Shown here piece after piece: positions 15,963 through 26,560 of a stretch of DNA of 57,311 nucleotides. The translations under genes were made by a program, and so were the position numbers. Position 1 is the first letter of the stretch. Each line of letters begins with the position of its first letter. This DNA is from an uncultured Bacteroidales bacterium. GTDB lineage: Bacteria > Bacteroidota > Bacteroidia > Bacteroidales > UBA932. The DNA is taken from the NCBI GenBank assembly GCA_946545765.1, contig CAMNNS010000001.1, forward strand, positions 1 to 57,311, in the 5' to 3' direction. The notes below the pieces were generated by a model. The model ran no database searches. It was not told the DNA's origin and saw only the letters and a program-made list of their open reading frames with translations.

Positions 15963-18900
15963 TTATGATATGTTTCTGTTTATCTTAAACTCTGCCTTTA
16001 ACCCCAATAAAGACAAAGAAGATAAGAAATCCTGACTAATCTCTATTTTATATTTTGTTTTATATGAAGCAGCTAAACCCTTTTCTTCATCTACAACATT
16101 TATACTAACAATAGTATTTCCAACCACTATCTCCCCATCATATTCATTATTAGATTTTAATTCCCTTTTTATTTTAGAACTCTTACTTCCTTCCAACAGA
16201 TGAATAAACTCTTTATTAAACTCTTTATTTATCTTCTTATAAGGTATTGTTATTATAATCTCCTCAAGGCTTTTCTCTTTAATATTAGACAATAATGATA
16301 TATTGTGGATTTTTAATTCTAAATTTCCTAACCCCTCGGCCTGCTTTCTAAGTTTAATTATCGCATTTATACATAAAGATTTCTCCTCTTCTATGTATTT
16401 CATATATTTTTCATACTCTACACTAAAGAGTGTAAATTGTAACTGCGAATCAAAATCTTCAAATGTAAAATTAACAAATCTTTTCCCGGATTTTTGAGAA
16501 ACTTTCTCTGTTACAGATGTTATCATCCCTGTCAAATATATATTTTTGTTTATTATCTTGGATGCTTGCTCTATTACTTCTCCTTTTTCATCAAATGGTT
16601 TAACCGATTCTAATACCTTTTTTATTTGTGATAGCGAGAGTGTTCTGAATGCAGAAACTTCAAACTTATAAATATCCAATGGATGAGCCGAAAGATAAAT
16701 TCCAACCAATTCTCTCTCTTTTTTTAGAAACTCTATTTTCTTATACTCTTTTGGGAGTGGAGGCAATGGTGGAGTCTGAACTTTAAAACCTTCATCATTG
16801 TCGCCAAATAGAGATTCTATCGCCGAAGATTGATTTGTTATTTTCTTCCCAAAATCTAATAATTTATCTAAGAAAATTTTCCCATCGGAATCCATTATAA
16901 AATATTGATCTCTCCTGATCTCTGGGAAAGACTCGTCAAAAGCCCCTGAATAGATTAGAGCCTCTAATGTCTTTCTATTTAAGTTGCCCTTACTCCCACA
17001 TCTCTTAATAAAATCAAATATGTCTTTATATGGAGCACCATTCATAATATCTTCTGCAACTGCGGTACCTACCCCTTTAATTGCCGCTAAGCCGAAACGT
17101 ATTGCCTCCCTCTTCTTTCCCTTGGAATCTTCTACATCTACAACTGTAAAGTTCATTCCACTTTCATTAACATCTGGCGATAATACATTTATATTCTTAT
17201 TTTTACAATCGTCCATTAAGACTGTTATCTTTTTTATATCACCTAAGTTTTTGGTTAAGTTGGCTGCCATAAATTCGGCGGGATAGTGAGCTTTTAAGTA
17301 GGCAGTTTGATAACCTATCCAAGCATAACAAGTTGCATGAGATTTATTAAATGCATACTCTGCGAATTTTTCCCAATCTGCCCAAATCTTTTTAAGAACC
17401 ATTACATTGTGTCCTTTTGCTTCTCCTCTTTCCAAGAACTTTTTCTCTAATTTGTTCATCTCCTCTATCACCTTCTTCCCCATTGCTTTACGAAGAATGT
17501 CTGCCTCACCTTTTGTAAAATCGGCAAGTTTTTGGCTTAAAAGCATCACCTGTTCTTGATATACAGTTATACCGTATGTATCTTCTAAAACCTCCTCCAT
17601 TTGAGGGGTGTCATACACTATCGGTTGTCTCCCGTTTTTCCTTGCAACAAAATCTGGAATATATTGCATTGGACCAGGACGGAAAAGTGCATTCATGGCA
17701 ATCAAATCTTCAAACCTATTTGGTTTTAACTCCTTAAGCCATTTTTGCATACCGGGACTTTCAAATTGAAATGTAGCAATTGTATCTCCTCTACTAAATA
17801 ATTCAAATGTCTTTTTATCGTCTAACGATATTTTATTAACATTTACATCCTTCCCTGTATGTTTTTTAATATTGTTTTGCGCCTCTTTAAGAATTGATAA
17901 TGTTGCTAAACCTAAAAAATCCATCTTTAGCATTCCTACTCCCTCTATATAATGCCCATCATACTGAGAAACCCAGATGTAATCTTTTGTGTTTTTATCT
18001 CTAACCATACTTATCGGGATAAAATTGGTTAGATTTTCTCTCCCGATAATTACTGCACAAGCATGAACCCCTGTGTTTCTGACTGTTCCTTCCAATTTTC
18101 TTGCATATTCTAAAGTCTCTTTGATAAGTGGATCTTTAGAATCCTCGTATGCAGCTTTAAATTCAGGAACATATTTTAAACAATTTTCAAAATTAGGAGA
18201 TAACGACTCTTCTTTCTCAACCTCTTTTCCGCTATCATCTTTTGTTTTTTTCTTAATAGTAAATTTTTTATCTGGAACTATATTCGCCAAATTGTTAGCA
18301 GTTTGCAGAGGCACGTTTTCTATTCTTGCTACATTTTTGATTGCACTTTTTGTGGCCATTGTTCCAAATGTAACAACATGAGAAACATGGTCTTTACCAT
18401 ATTTATTCTCTACATATTCATAAACTTCTGCTCTTCTTTCCTCCTCAAAATCAATATCAATATCGGGCATACTTATCCTATCGGGATTGAGAAAACGCTC
18501 AAATAGAAGATTATATTTAATAGGATCTACATTTGTTATTTTTAAACAATATGCAACAACACTACCTGCCGCCGAACCTCTACCAGGACCAACCCAGATT
18601 CCTCTGTCGCGAGAAGCTTGGATAAAATCTTGAACTATTAAAAAATAGTCGGGAAAACCCATCTTTTTTATCGTAGAAAGTTCAAAATCTATTCTCTCTT
18701 TTAACTCTTCAGTTATTTGAGAATATCTTCTCTTTGCCCCCTCATAAACAATGTGTTTGAGATACTCATTAGAATCTTCAAATCCTTCTGGTAAAGGGAA
18801 GATTGGAAGAATTGGGTTGCGTTTTAAAGAATATCTCTCAATTTTTGCGGCAACTTCTAAAGTGTTATCTAAAATTTCGGGATGGGTGATATTTATTTGC

Positions 18901-19862
18901 AACATCTCGTCATAACTCTTCATATACTCTTCTTGAGTATATCTCATCCTTTTCTGATCGTCTATCAAAGAATTTGTAACAAGGCATATCAACCTGTCGT
19001 GAGTAGGTCCATCTTCTTTATTTACAAAGTGACAATCGTTTGTTGCAACACATTTTATCCCTAACCTTTCCGATAATTCAAAAAGAACCTTGTTCACTTT
19101 TTGTTGACAATCAAACACTTCTGTACTCAACCCCGGAACTTGTGTCCTATGATTTTGTATCTCAAAATAGTAATCTTCTCCAAATACTTTCTTATACCAA
19201 ATAGCTGTGTTCTCTGCACTTACAAGGTCTCCTTTTAAGATGAATTTAGGAATCTCTCCCGCTAAACAGGCACTACAACAAATTAAATCTTCGTGGTATC
19301 TCTCTAATATCTCTCTATCTACTTTAGGATGATAGTATAAGCCCTCGGTATATCCTATAGAACAGATTTTTACCAAGTTTTTATATCCGTTTAAATTCTT
19401 TGCCAAAAGAATCAAGTGGTTTGCCCCTTGGTCTTCTTTTCCCCTTTTTGTAAATCTGCCTTCGGGATTGACATATACTTCACACCCGACTATTGGCTTT
19501 AATTCCCTCTTTTTTAACTCTCCACTCTCTAAAGCTACTTTTAATTTTTGTTGTTTATAGTTTTCTATTTCTCCTTTTTTTTGAGCCTTAACTTCTGGAG
19601 TGTCATCTTCTTTTACCTGCAACTCTTCGGGAAGTTCTATTGCTTCTAAATATCTCTTTTTATCTTTTTCAAAATATGCACTCTCAACAGATTCTACTTT
19701 ATTTATAAACTCAACTGCACCATACATATTTCCGTGATCTGTAAGGGCTAAGGCGGGCATATTATTCTCTATCGCCTTAGTTGCATAATCTTTAATTTTT
19801 CCAAGACCATCTAATACAGAATATTCTGAATGAATATGTAAATGGACAAAAGGTTTACTCAT
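15963..19862 (-). CDS. dnaE: DNA polymerase III alpha subunit
   Basis: This is the 1299-residue replicative polymerase. The N-terminal PHP domain starts HLHIHSEYSVLDG and includes LTDHGNMYGAVEF. The C-family polymerase core has VGPGRGSAAGS, and the catalytic acids are in MPDIDIDFEEERR. Later come the helix-hairpin-helix region (FGLAAIKGVG) and an OB-fold (IYLTGMITSVTEKVSQKSGK). The length is slightly more than the usual 1150-1250 of DnaE, owing to lysine- and glutamate-rich inserts near residues 75-100. There is no exonuclease domain, so it is DnaE rather than PolC. It is 11 bases upstream of the ThiL-like gene and 15 bases after the GpmI gene. Confidence 0.96.
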   Translation of the reverse strand: MSKPFVHLHIHSEYSVLDGLGKIKDYATKAIENNMPALALTDHGNMYGAVEFINKVESVESAYFEKDKKRYLEAIELPEELQVKEDDTPEVKAQKKGEIENYKQQKLKVALESGELKKRELKPIVGCEVYVNPEGRFTKRGKEDQGANHLILLAKNLNGYKNLVKICSIGYTEGLYYHPKVDREILERYHEDLICCSACLAGEIPKFILKGDLVSAENTAIWYKKVFGEDYYFEIQNHRTQVPGLSTEVFDCQQKVNKVLFELSERLGIKCVATNDCHFVNKEDGPTHDRLICLVTNSLIDDQKRMRYTQEEYMKSYDEMLQINITHPEILDNTLEVAAKIERYSLKRNPILPIFPLPEGFEDSNEYLKHIVYEGAKRRYSQITEELKERIDFELSTIKKMGFPDYFLIVQDFIQASRDRGIWVGPGRGSAAGSVVAYCLKITNVDPIKYNLLFERFLNPDRISMPDIDIDFEEERRAEVYEYVENKYGKDHVSHVVTFGTMATKSAIKNVARIENVPLQTANNLANIVPDKKFTIKKKTKDDSGKEVEKEESLSPNFENCLKYVPEFKAAYEDSKDPLIKETLEYARKLEGTVRNTGVHACAVIIGRENLTNFIPISMVRDKNTKDYIWVSQYDGHYIEGVGMLKMDFLGLATLSILKEAQNNIKKHTGKDVNVNKISLDDKKTFELFSRGDTIATFQFESPGMQKWLKELKPNRFEDLIAMNALFRPGPMQYIPDFVARKNGRQPIVYDTPQMEEVLEDTYGITVYQEQVMLLSQKLADFTKGEADILRKAMGKKVIEEMNKLEKKFLERGEAKGHNVMVLKKIWADWEKFAEYAFNKSHATCYAWIGYQTAYLKAHYPAEFMAANLTKNLGDIKKITVLMDDCKNKNINVLSPDVNESGMNFTVVDVEDSKGKKREAIRFGLAAIKGVGTAVAEDIMNGAPYKDIFDFIKRCGSKGNLNRKTLEALIYSGAFDESFPEIRRDQYFIMDSDGKIFLDKLLDFGKKITNQSSAIESLFGDNDEGFKVQTPPLPPLPKEYKKIEFLKKERELVGIYLSAHPLDIYKFEVSAFRTLSLSQIKKVLESVKPFDEKGEVIEQASKIINKNIYLTGMITSVTEKVSQKSGKRFVNFTFEDFDSQLQFTLFSVEYEKYMKYIEEEKSLCINAIIKLRKQAEGLGNLELKIHNISLLSNIKEKSLEEIIITIPYKKINKEFNKEFIHLLEGSKSSKIKRELKSNNEYDGEIVVGNTIVSINVVDEEKGLAASYKTKYKIEISQDFLSSLSLLGLKAEFKINRNIS

Positions 19863-19877
19863 ATATCGTTCGTTGAT

Positions 19878-21410
19878 TTAAAATGTTATCAAATTCTCAC
19901 CTGTCATACTCTCTGGTTTATCTATCCCCATCATATTTAAAATTGTAGGGGCAATATCACACAGCCTACCATCTTTCACCTTTTTAGCATCTTTATCTAT
20001 CACTAAAAATTGCACAGGATTTAATGAGTGCTGAGTATTCGGAGTTCCATCTTCATTCACTGCATAATCTGCATTCCCATGATCTGCTGTAATAAGGACA
20101 GAATAGCCACACTCCTTTGCACAATCAACAATTTTTTTAACAAGAGTATCTACACACTCAACCGCCTTTTTAATTGCCTCATATACACCAGTATGCCCTA
20201 CCATATCCCCATTAGCAAAATTAAGAATAATCATATCTTCTTTTCTCTCCTTTAATACCTCAATTAGTTTTTCAGTAACCTCAGGAGCACTCATCTGTGG
20301 CTGTAAATCATAAGTTGCAACTTTTGGAGAGGCAACTAAAATTCTATCTTCATTAACAAATGGTTCTTCTCTTCCACCATTAAAAAAGAATGTTACATGG
20401 GCATATTTTTCTGTCTCAGCGATACGTAACTGTCTTTTGCCGGCTTTCGCAACCACCTCTCCTAAAGTGTCTTGCACATGCTCTTTGTTAAATAAAATAT
20501 GTAGTCCTTTAAATTCATCATCATAAGGGGTAAGGGTACAATAGTATAGAGATAACTTTTTCATTTCAAACTCGGTCATGTCAACCTGTGTTAATACTGT
20601 TGTTATCTCCCTCGCTCTGTCGTTTCTAAAATTATAAAATATTACAGCATCACCATCTTTTATTGTTGCACAAATTTTCCCCTCTTTTACAATAGAAATT
20701 GGTTTAATAAACTCATCGGTAACACCTTCTTTATAAGAAGATTCAATTGCCTCCACAGCACTCTCAAATTTTTTCCCTTGCCCATTAACAAGGAGTTCGT
20801 ATGCCTCTTTTATCCTGTCCCATCTTTTATCTCTATCCATAGCATAAAATCTACCGCAAATTGTAGCAATCTCCCCCACAGATGATTTTGTTTTTTCTTC
20901 TATCTGTTTTATAAACTCTACACCGCTGTGGGGATCTGTATCTCTACCATCCATAAAACAGTGAATATAAACATCTTCTAATTGACAATCTTTTGCAGTA
21001 TCTAAAAAAGCAAAAAGGTGATCTAAACTACTATGCACCCCCCCAGAAGAGGCAAGTCCCATTAAGTGTAGCGGATGTTTTTTACCATCAACCTTTCCCT
21101 CCGCATAATCAAAAACGCCTTTCACTTCTTTGTTTTCCAAAAGTTTGCCCTCTGCACAAACTTTGTTGATCTTTACTAAATCTTGATAAACAATTCTACC
21201 CGCCCCAATATTTAAATGTCCAACCTCACTATTGCCCATTTGCCCATTTGGTAGTCCAACATCTTCTCCACAAGTTAGTAGTTTACTATGTAAATACTCT
21301 CTTCTTAAACTATCTATATTAGGTTGACCAGCAGAATAAATTGCATTGGAAGCATCTTTTCTTCCTATCCCCCAGCCATCCAAAATCATCAATAATACTC
21401 TCTTATTCAT
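19878..21410 (-). CDS. gpmI: 2,3-bisphosphoglycerate-independent phosphoglycerate mutase
   Basis: This 510-residue Mn-dependent glycolytic enzyme interconverts 3- and 2-phosphoglycerate. Seen: [10 protein letters not shown] with the first metal aspartate (residue 11), the catalytic serine S61 in [16 protein letters not shown], the substrate stretches [11 protein letters not shown] and [16 protein letters not shown], and the metal-binding [12 protein letters not shown] and [10 protein letters not shown] of the alkaline phosphatase superfamily. Full length and without gaps. It is part of the rnr-to-sufD minus-strand run. Confidence 0.97.
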   Translation of the reverse strand: MNKRVLLMILDGWGIGRKDASNAIYSAGQPNIDSLRREYLHSKLLTCGEDVGLPNGQMGNSEVGHLNIGAGRIVYQDLVKINKVCAEGKLLENKEVKGVFDYAEGKVDGKKHPLHLMGLASSGGVHSSLDHLFAFLDTAKDCQLEDVYIHCFMDGRDTDPHSGVEFIKQIEEKTKSSVGEIATICGRFYAMDRDKRWDRIKEAYELLVNGQGKKFESAVEAIESSYKEGVTDEFIKPISIVKEGKICATIKDGDAVIFYNFRNDRAREITTVLTQVDMTEFEMKKLSLYYCTLTPYDDEFKGLHILFNKEHVQDTLGEVVAKAGKRQLRIAETEKYAHVTFFFNGGREEPFVNEDRILVASPKVATYDLQPQMSAPEVTEKLIEVLKERKEDMIILNFANGDMVGHTGVYEAIKKAVECVDTLVKKIVDCAKECGYSVLITADHGNADYAVNEDGTPNTQHSLNPVQFLVIDKDAKKVKDGRLCDIAPTILNMMGIDKPESMTGENLITF

Positions 21411-21440
21411 TTTTCTATTTTTTTTTCTTACTTACTATTC

Positions 21441-23720
21441 CTACTTTCTCCCCTTTTTAGTACCCTTTTTTTGTAAAGCTTTTTTGTTTGTAGCAGAATC
21501 TTTTAGACTATTTGTTATCCTTATAGAATCTTCTCCTTGTTCTTCTGCTAAAAGTTCAAAATCTATTGTTTTTTGCTCTAAATTAACTCGGGAAACTCTA
21601 ATTTTTACTCTATCTCCAAGAGAAAAAACTCTTCCCGATGTTTGCCCCACTATCCTCATATTCTCCTCATCATAGCGGAAGTAGTCATCTTGCATCTCTC
21701 TCAAAGGAACCATCCCTTCTATCTTGGTTGGCTCTGCTTGAACATAAATTCCCCACTCTGTTACACCACTAATTACCCCTTCAAAAATTTCTCCTATTCT
21801 CTCTTTCATATATTCCGCCATCTTGTACTTGATTGAGGCTCTTTCCGCCTCTGTTGCAAGTTGTTCCCTCTGCGATGAATGTTCACAATACTCCTCAAAA
21901 GCCTGTTTATCTGCACTTTTACCCCCTTCTAAATAACGGGCAAGTAGGCGGTGAACCATCGTATCGGGATAACGCCTTATTGGAGAGGTAAAATGGGTAT
22001 AATACTTAAAACCAAGCCCATAGTGTCCTATATTATCTGTAGAATACTCTGCCCTCGCCATACACCTTAAAGCAAGAAGTTGAATTGTGTCACACTCTGG
22101 TGTATCTTTTACACTATCCATTAATTTATTTAGGGCTTTAGCAAGTTGTTTAGCATTTGCTGTCTGTTCCATTTTGTAGCCAAAATGATGAATAAAACCC
22201 CTTAACTCACCTATTTTCTCCATATTCGGCTCATCGTGAACGCGATATACAAAGGTAGGAGGATTTTTTCTCACACTTTTTGTTACAAATGTTGCCACCT
22301 CTTTATTAGCAAGAAGCATCAATTCCTCTATTAGCCAATTTGCACTTTTTGTAATCTTTTCTACTACACTCAGTGGTTTTCCTTTGTCATCTACAAGAAT
22401 TTTCATCTCGGGCCTTTCAAAAGAGATACTTCCTGCAGCAAATCTCTTTTTTCTCATTATAGAAGCCAATTTGTGTAATATTAAAAGACTATCTACAACT
22501 TCTTGATTAGGAGTATCTTTTGTTAAACCTGTAACATCTGGGGCACCGAGACTATTTGGGTGCGGATGAGTTGTTAATATTGGCAAATAAGATTTTACAT
22601 CACCATTAGAATCTATAAGTTGTTGTGCCTCCTCATATGCAAATCTAAAAGAAGAACAAATAACTGTACGACCAAACCAGCTCTTTAAAACTTTTGCTTT
22701 TGAATCTATCTCAAAAACAGCAGAAAAACAAAGTTTATCTTCATTAGGGCGGAGTGAGCACAGATTATTTGATAATGCCTCAGGAAGCATAGGTATTGTT
22801 CTATCAACCAAATAAACAGAAGTGGCACGAGAATATGCCTCTTTATCTAAAATTGTCCCTGGCTTAACATAATAAGACACATCGGCGATATGTACCCCAA
22901 TCTCATAATTTCCATTATCTAAGAGTTTTACACTAACTGCGTCGTCAAAATCTTTTGCATCTGCGGGGTCTATTGTAAATGTGGTTGTACCTCTAAAATC
23001 TCTCCTGCCCTCTAAATCTTTTTGGGTTATTTTTGTTGGCAACTTATTTGCAAAATCTTCAACCTCTTTTGGAAATTTATATGGTAATCCATACTCTGCC
23101 AAGATAGCGTGCATTTCTGTATCGTTCTCCCCTGGTTTTCCTATAATATCTGTTACAATTCCTATAGGGGTAAGGGAACCTTTTGGAAAATCTTTAACTA
23201 AAACTGAGACTTTAAGCCCTTGATATTCAGGTCTTATTTTTATACCATCTGGAGTAGAAGGATTAAAAGGAACCTCCACATCGTATGGCATATTTTTATT
23301 CTCTATAATAACATAACATTGTTTTTTTGTAATAGACAAAAGTCCAACATAAGGGCGAGGATTTCTCTCAATAATTTTTACAACTTCTCCCTCGGCACTC
23401 TTTGTATTTAATTTAGAAGTTCTCCCTTTCTCCTTTATTTTTGTAATAGCTACTTTAACCTTGTCATTATTAAGTGCTCCTCGCAATTTGCCTTGTGGAA
23501 TGAAAATATCTCCTTCTATTAAAGTCCCAATCTCTGTTTTATCGAGATTGCCTACTTGTACAAAACCAAATCCACCTGCCGCCATATTCATAACACCCTC
23601 AACATATTGCAAGACTTTTTTCTTTGCAATACCTCTCCTTTCATCCACAGATTTTGCGTTTCTGTAGTGATTCCCTTCTTTTTTAAAGGTCATTTTTTTG
23701 CCTCTGTTTCTTCTTCTCAT
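21441..23720 (-). CDS. rnr: Ribonuclease R
   Basis: Counted from the ATG at 23720 the protein has 759 residues. It is a processive 3'-5' exoribonuclease: N-terminal cold-shock-like domains (GFGFVQVGN, GDIFIPQGKLRGALNNDKV), the RNB core with the metal aspartates TIDPADAKDFDDAVSV, the HIADVSYYV and LYLVDR-like region (SVYLVDRTIPMLPE), HYGLGFKYYTHFTSPIRRYPD, and a C-terminal S1 domain (GVISGVTEWGIYVQ). The frame opens at 23822, but a TAAATTTG promoter element lies at 23754-23761, inside that extension, and the extra 34 residues look like a stray hydrophobic stretch, so the later start is preferred. It heads the long run ending in SufD. Confidence 0.93.
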   Translation of the reverse strand: MRRRNRGKKMTFKKEGNHYRNAKSVDERRGIAKKKVLQYVEGVMNMAAGGFGFVQVGNLDKTEIGTLIEGDIFIPQGKLRGALNNDKVKVAITKIKEKGRTSKLNTKSAEGEVVKIIERNPRPYVGLLSITKKQCYVIIENKNMPYDVEVPFNPSTPDGIKIRPEYQGLKVSVLVKDFPKGSLTPIGIVTDIIGKPGENDTEMHAILAEYGLPYKFPKEVEDFANKLPTKITQKDLEGRRDFRGTTTFTIDPADAKDFDDAVSVKLLDNGNYEIGVHIADVSYYVKPGTILDKEAYSRATSVYLVDRTIPMLPEALSNNLCSLRPNEDKLCFSAVFEIDSKAKVLKSWFGRTVICSSFRFAYEEAQQLIDSNGDVKSYLPILTTHPHPNSLGAPDVTGLTKDTPNQEVVDSLLILHKLASIMRKKRFAAGSISFERPEMKILVDDKGKPLSVVEKITKSANWLIEELMLLANKEVATFVTKSVRKNPPTFVYRVHDEPNMEKIGELRGFIHHFGYKMEQTANAKQLAKALNKLMDSVKDTPECDTIQLLALRCMARAEYSTDNIGHYGLGFKYYTHFTSPIRRYPDTMVHRLLARYLEGGKSADKQAFEEYCEHSSQREQLATEAERASIKYKMAEYMKERIGEIFEGVISGVTEWGIYVQAEPTKIEGMVPLREMQDDYFRYDEENMRIVGQTSGRVFSLGDRVKIRVSRVNLEQKTIDFELLAEEQGEDSIRITNSLKDSATNKKALQKKGTKKGRK

Positions 23721-23753
23721 TTTATTAAAACAAAAATATAATACCAATGCCCA

Positions 23754-23761
23754 CAAATTTA
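23754..23761 (-). promoter_or_regulatory. -7 promoter element for rnr operon
   Basis: TAAATTTG on the minus strand matches TAnnTTTG. No clear TTG is found at the standard distance upstream. The site places transcription start near 23747, about 27 bases before the ATG at 23720, and excludes the longer upstream start. Confidence 0.5.
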
Positions 23762-23916
23762 GTAAATAAAACATGGGAGTAAACCATAAGTTATCAACAA
23801 TCCCGATAAATTCTAAATACAAATCTATTCAAACTCTAAACTATAATCTACTCCTATTGCTTAATAGCAATCTTTTTGTTACCCAAGTCAAAGAAGATTT
23901 TTTAAATTTGTACGCT

Positions 23917-24834
23917 ATGAGTGCTAAAAAGTTGCTGTTTATAGTTAATCCTATTTCAGGAGGGAGAGACAAGCGAGAGATTTTGAATGCTATCTCTAAG
24001 AGTTTTGACCCCTCTCCACATTCCTACGATATTGTAAATTCTGAATACTCTGGGCACTCAAATCTTCTTGCTTGTGAAGCAGTAAATAAAGGATATGACG
24101 GAGTTATTGCTATTGGTGGGGATGGAACGGTAAACGAAGTTGCTGCTGCTTTAATTCAAAAGAAAACAGCTTTAGGAATAATTCCTTGTGGGAGTGGCAA
24201 TGGTCTGGCTCGCCATCTTAATATCCCTATAAATTATATTGGTGCGATAGACATTATAAAAAAAGGAATTGTAGAGAGTTTTGATTATGGGTTAATAAAT
24301 AATCAACCCTTTTTTACCACTTGTGGGGTTGGATTTGATGCAGAGGTAAGTCAAACATTTGCCAATTCAGATAATAGATTTTTTCATAGCAAACGGGGCA
24401 TTATAAGTTATTTAGAGAATATTATCAGAAGCGGTATTAACTATCAGCCAAAGACTTACACAATAGAAACTGAATCGGGAGAAAAAAGATATAAAGCTCT
24501 ATTAGTTGCTTGTGCAAATGCTTCTCAATATGGCAACAATGCCTATATTGCCCCTCAAGCCTCTATGAAGGATGGTTTCTTAGATGTGATAATTATAGAA
24601 CCTTTTAGCTTCATTGATGCCCCCCATATTGCAATTCAACTTTTTACTAAAACTTTAAATTCTAATAATCATATAAAGACTTTCCGCACTAAAAAAGTAA
24701 CAATTTATAGAGAAGAAGATGGGGCTGCTCATCGAGATGGGGAACCTTTTATAACAGGAAAACAAATTGATATTCAAATAGTTGAAAAGGGGATAAATAT
24801 TATCGTTTCACCATCTACTACACCCCAAGTTTAG
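23917..24834 (+). CDS. Diacylglycerol kinase-family lipid kinase
   Basis: Counted from the ATG at 23917 the protein has 305 residues and begins MSAKKLLFIVNPISGG. The nucleotide-binding GGDGTVNEV, the GSGNGLARHL loop, a Gly-Val-Gly-Phe-Asp stretch (CGVGFDAEVS) and the C-terminal DGEPF motif place it in the DagK/YegS/BmrU family, which phosphorylates diacylglycerol, ceramide or related lipids; the exact lipid is not readable. The frame is open from 23773, but the extra 48 residues have no family similarity and a TAAATTTG element lies at 23903-23910 just ahead of the ATG. The gene ends tail to tail with the Na/phosphate cotransporter gene, overlapping by 17 bases. Confidence 0.88.
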   Translation: MSAKKLLFIVNPISGGRDKREILNAISKSFDPSPHSYDIVNSEYSGHSNLLACEAVNKGYDGVIAIGGDGTVNEVAAALIQKKTALGIIPCGSGNGLARHLNIPINYIGAIDIIKKGIVESFDYGLINNQPFFTTCGVGFDAEVSQTFANSDNRFFHSKRGIISYLENIIRSGINYQPKTYTIETESGEKRYKALLVACANASQYGNNAYIAPQASMKDGFLDVIIIEPFSFIDAPHIAIQLFTKTLNSNNHIKTFRTKKVTIYREEDGAAHRDGEPFITGKQIDIQIVEKGINIIVSPSTTPQV

Positions 24835-26500
24835 CCTGTACAACATTTATAATATAGTCCCCTAATTTTTCTAATTCGTCAATCAAATCTATATAAGTGA
24901 TTCCTGCAGAATAAGAATAACTATGACTATTTACATCTTCTATATTTTTCTCTTTTAATTTTGCCCTTAAATCGTTGATTTGTTCCTCTAAAATCTCTGT
25001 TTTTTCTATCCCTTTTTCCTCTCCCGATACAACTTTTCTCATCTGTTCTATAGCTTCATTTACAACGTTGTACATTAAACCTATGTTTTCATATATCTGA
25101 GGAGTAAAAGTATCACCTCTGTCGTTTCCTTTCTTTAGTATTCGTGCTACATTATAACAAGAGTCTCCGATACTCTCTATCTCACTTATTTCTCTCATCA
25201 TATACCTTATCTCCAATTTTGTAGAGTCGCTTAAATGGGTTTTGCTCACTTGCTCTAAAAACTCAGCTATTTCACACTCCATATTATCTGCAATGCCCTC
25301 ATATTTTTCAATCCTAACATAATGCTCTTCTCTCTCTTTTGGGCTCTTTGCAGTTAGCATACTATTTAACATGCCATACATTCTATGAGTTCTCTCGATA
25401 AAATGATCTATCTCTTTTTGTGCCTCTAAGACAGATATTTCCGGAGTTTTCATCACACCCCCGCGAATATATTTTAATTTGAATTCTTCCTCCTCTTTAT
25501 TCTCTTTTGCTTTTATTATTTTACAACAAATCTTTTCTAACTGAGGAATAAATCCAAGAAGAAGAATAGTATTTGTTACATTAAAACATGTATGGAACAT
25601 TGCCAATACTATTGGAAGTTTTTTCTCTTGCCCCCCAATAATTGTGTCATAACCTACAAGATTGCTAACAAAATTTACAAAAGGGTAAAATATAGCAAGA
25701 ACCCAAATAACCCCAAAAATATTAAACAGCAAATGTGCTAATGCTGCTCTACGAGCTTGAGCGTTAGCCCCGAGAGCCGCAAGATTTGCTGTTAATGTTG
25801 TTCCGATATTCTCGCCCATTACCAACGCTATACCAAGATATATTGGTAAAACACCTGTAGAGCAAAGTAATATAGTTATTGCCATTACGGCGGCAGAAGA
25901 TTGTACTATACAAGTTATTACAGTTCCTATTAAAACAAATGTCAAAATTGTCAAATAACTATTTACATCAAAAGATGAGAAGAAGGAGACAACATTTTCA
26001 TTATTAGCTAAGTCCATCTCTTTTCCCGATGAACTTAATAAAACTAAAGAGAAAAATAAGAAAGCAATACCAAATAAGAAATCTCCAAAATATCTATGCC
26101 TGCTACTATATATAAAAACAATACCTATCAGAAAAGCGGGGAAGACCACCATTGTTAAATCTACACTATACCCCAAAGACATTATCCAAGCTGTGAGGGT
26201 AGTACCAATATTTGCCCCCATTATTACACTTATCGCTTGAGCTAAAGTTAACAACCCTGCATTAACAAAAGAGACAGTCATAACTGTTGTCGCAGAAGAA
26301 GATTGTACTGCACAAGTAACAACAGTACCGGTTAACATTCCTGTTAATCTATTGGTTGTCATAGCACTTAAAATTCTTCTAAGTTGTGAGCCCGCCATTT
26401 TTTGCAATGCTTCGCTCATAACTTTCATACCATAGATAAGTAATCCAAGTGCCCCAAGGAGTTTAATAGATATTACTAAATAATTTGGTGTTTCTGGCAT
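24818..26500 (-). CDS. Na/Pi-cotransporter family protein with C-terminal PhoU-like domain
   Basis: This is a 560-residue membrane protein when started at 26500 (MPETPNYLVISIKLLGALGL). Two Na/Pi-cotransporter repeats are seen, each with the QSS motif: CAVQSSSATTVMTVSF and CIVQSSAAVMAITILL. About eight membrane helices fill residues 10-330. A charged helical C-terminus (from about 370) with HRMYGMLNSML and IESIGDSCYNVARILKK resembles PhoU. The family moves phosphate with sodium or regulates phosphate export. An ATG at 26527 lies inside the terminator hairpin of secDF, so it is unlikely to be the start. The 3' end overlaps the lipid kinase gene by 17 bases on the other strand. Confidence 0.88.
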   Translation of the reverse strand: MPETPNYLVISIKLLGALGLLIYGMKVMSEALQKMAGSQLRRILSAMTTNRLTGMLTGTVVTCAVQSSSATTVMTVSFVNAGLLTLAQAISVIMGANIGTTLTAWIMSLGYSVDLTMVVFPAFLIGIVFIYSSRHRYFGDFLFGIAFLFFSLVLLSSSGKEMDLANNENVVSFFSSFDVNSYLTILTFVLIGTVITCIVQSSAAVMAITILLCSTGVLPIYLGIALVMGENIGTTLTANLAALGANAQARRAALAHLLFNIFGVIWVLAIFYPFVNFVSNLVGYDTIIGGQEKKLPIVLAMFHTCFNVTNTILLLGFIPQLEKICCKIIKAKENKEEEEFKLKYIRGGVMKTPEISVLEAQKEIDHFIERTHRMYGMLNSMLTAKSPKEREEHYVRIEKYEGIADNMECEIAEFLEQVSKTHLSDSTKLEIRYMMREISEIESIGDSCYNVARILKKGNDRGDTFTPQIYENIGLMYNVVNEAIEQMRKVVSGEEKGIEKTEILEEQINDLRAKLKEKNIEDVNSHSYSYSAGITYIDLIDELEKLGDYIINVVQAKLGV

Positions 26501-26508
26501 ATTGTTTT

Positions 26509-26546
26509 TATATAAAAATGGAGCCAATTTTCACAATTAGCTCCAT
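26509..26546 (-). terminator. Intrinsic terminator after secDF
   Basis: ATGGAGC at 26518-26524 and GCTCCAT at 26540-26546 form the stem, with inner AATT pairs. On the minus strand the hairpin is followed by TTTTTATAT. It lies between the secDF stop and the next gene. Confidence 0.7.
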
Positions 26547-26560
26547 TCGTTTTATTATCT

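Noticed and set aside
23721..23822. Upstream extension of RNase R by 34 residues
   Set aside because: A promoter element lies inside it and the extra residues lack similarity to the family.
23773..23916. Upstream extension of the lipid kinase by 48 residues
   Set aside because: No family similarity, and a TAAATTTG element lies just ahead of the internal ATG that begins the conserved kinase sequence.
26501..26527. Upstream ATG of the Na/Pi cotransporter gene
   Set aside because: It lies within the stem of the secDF terminator.
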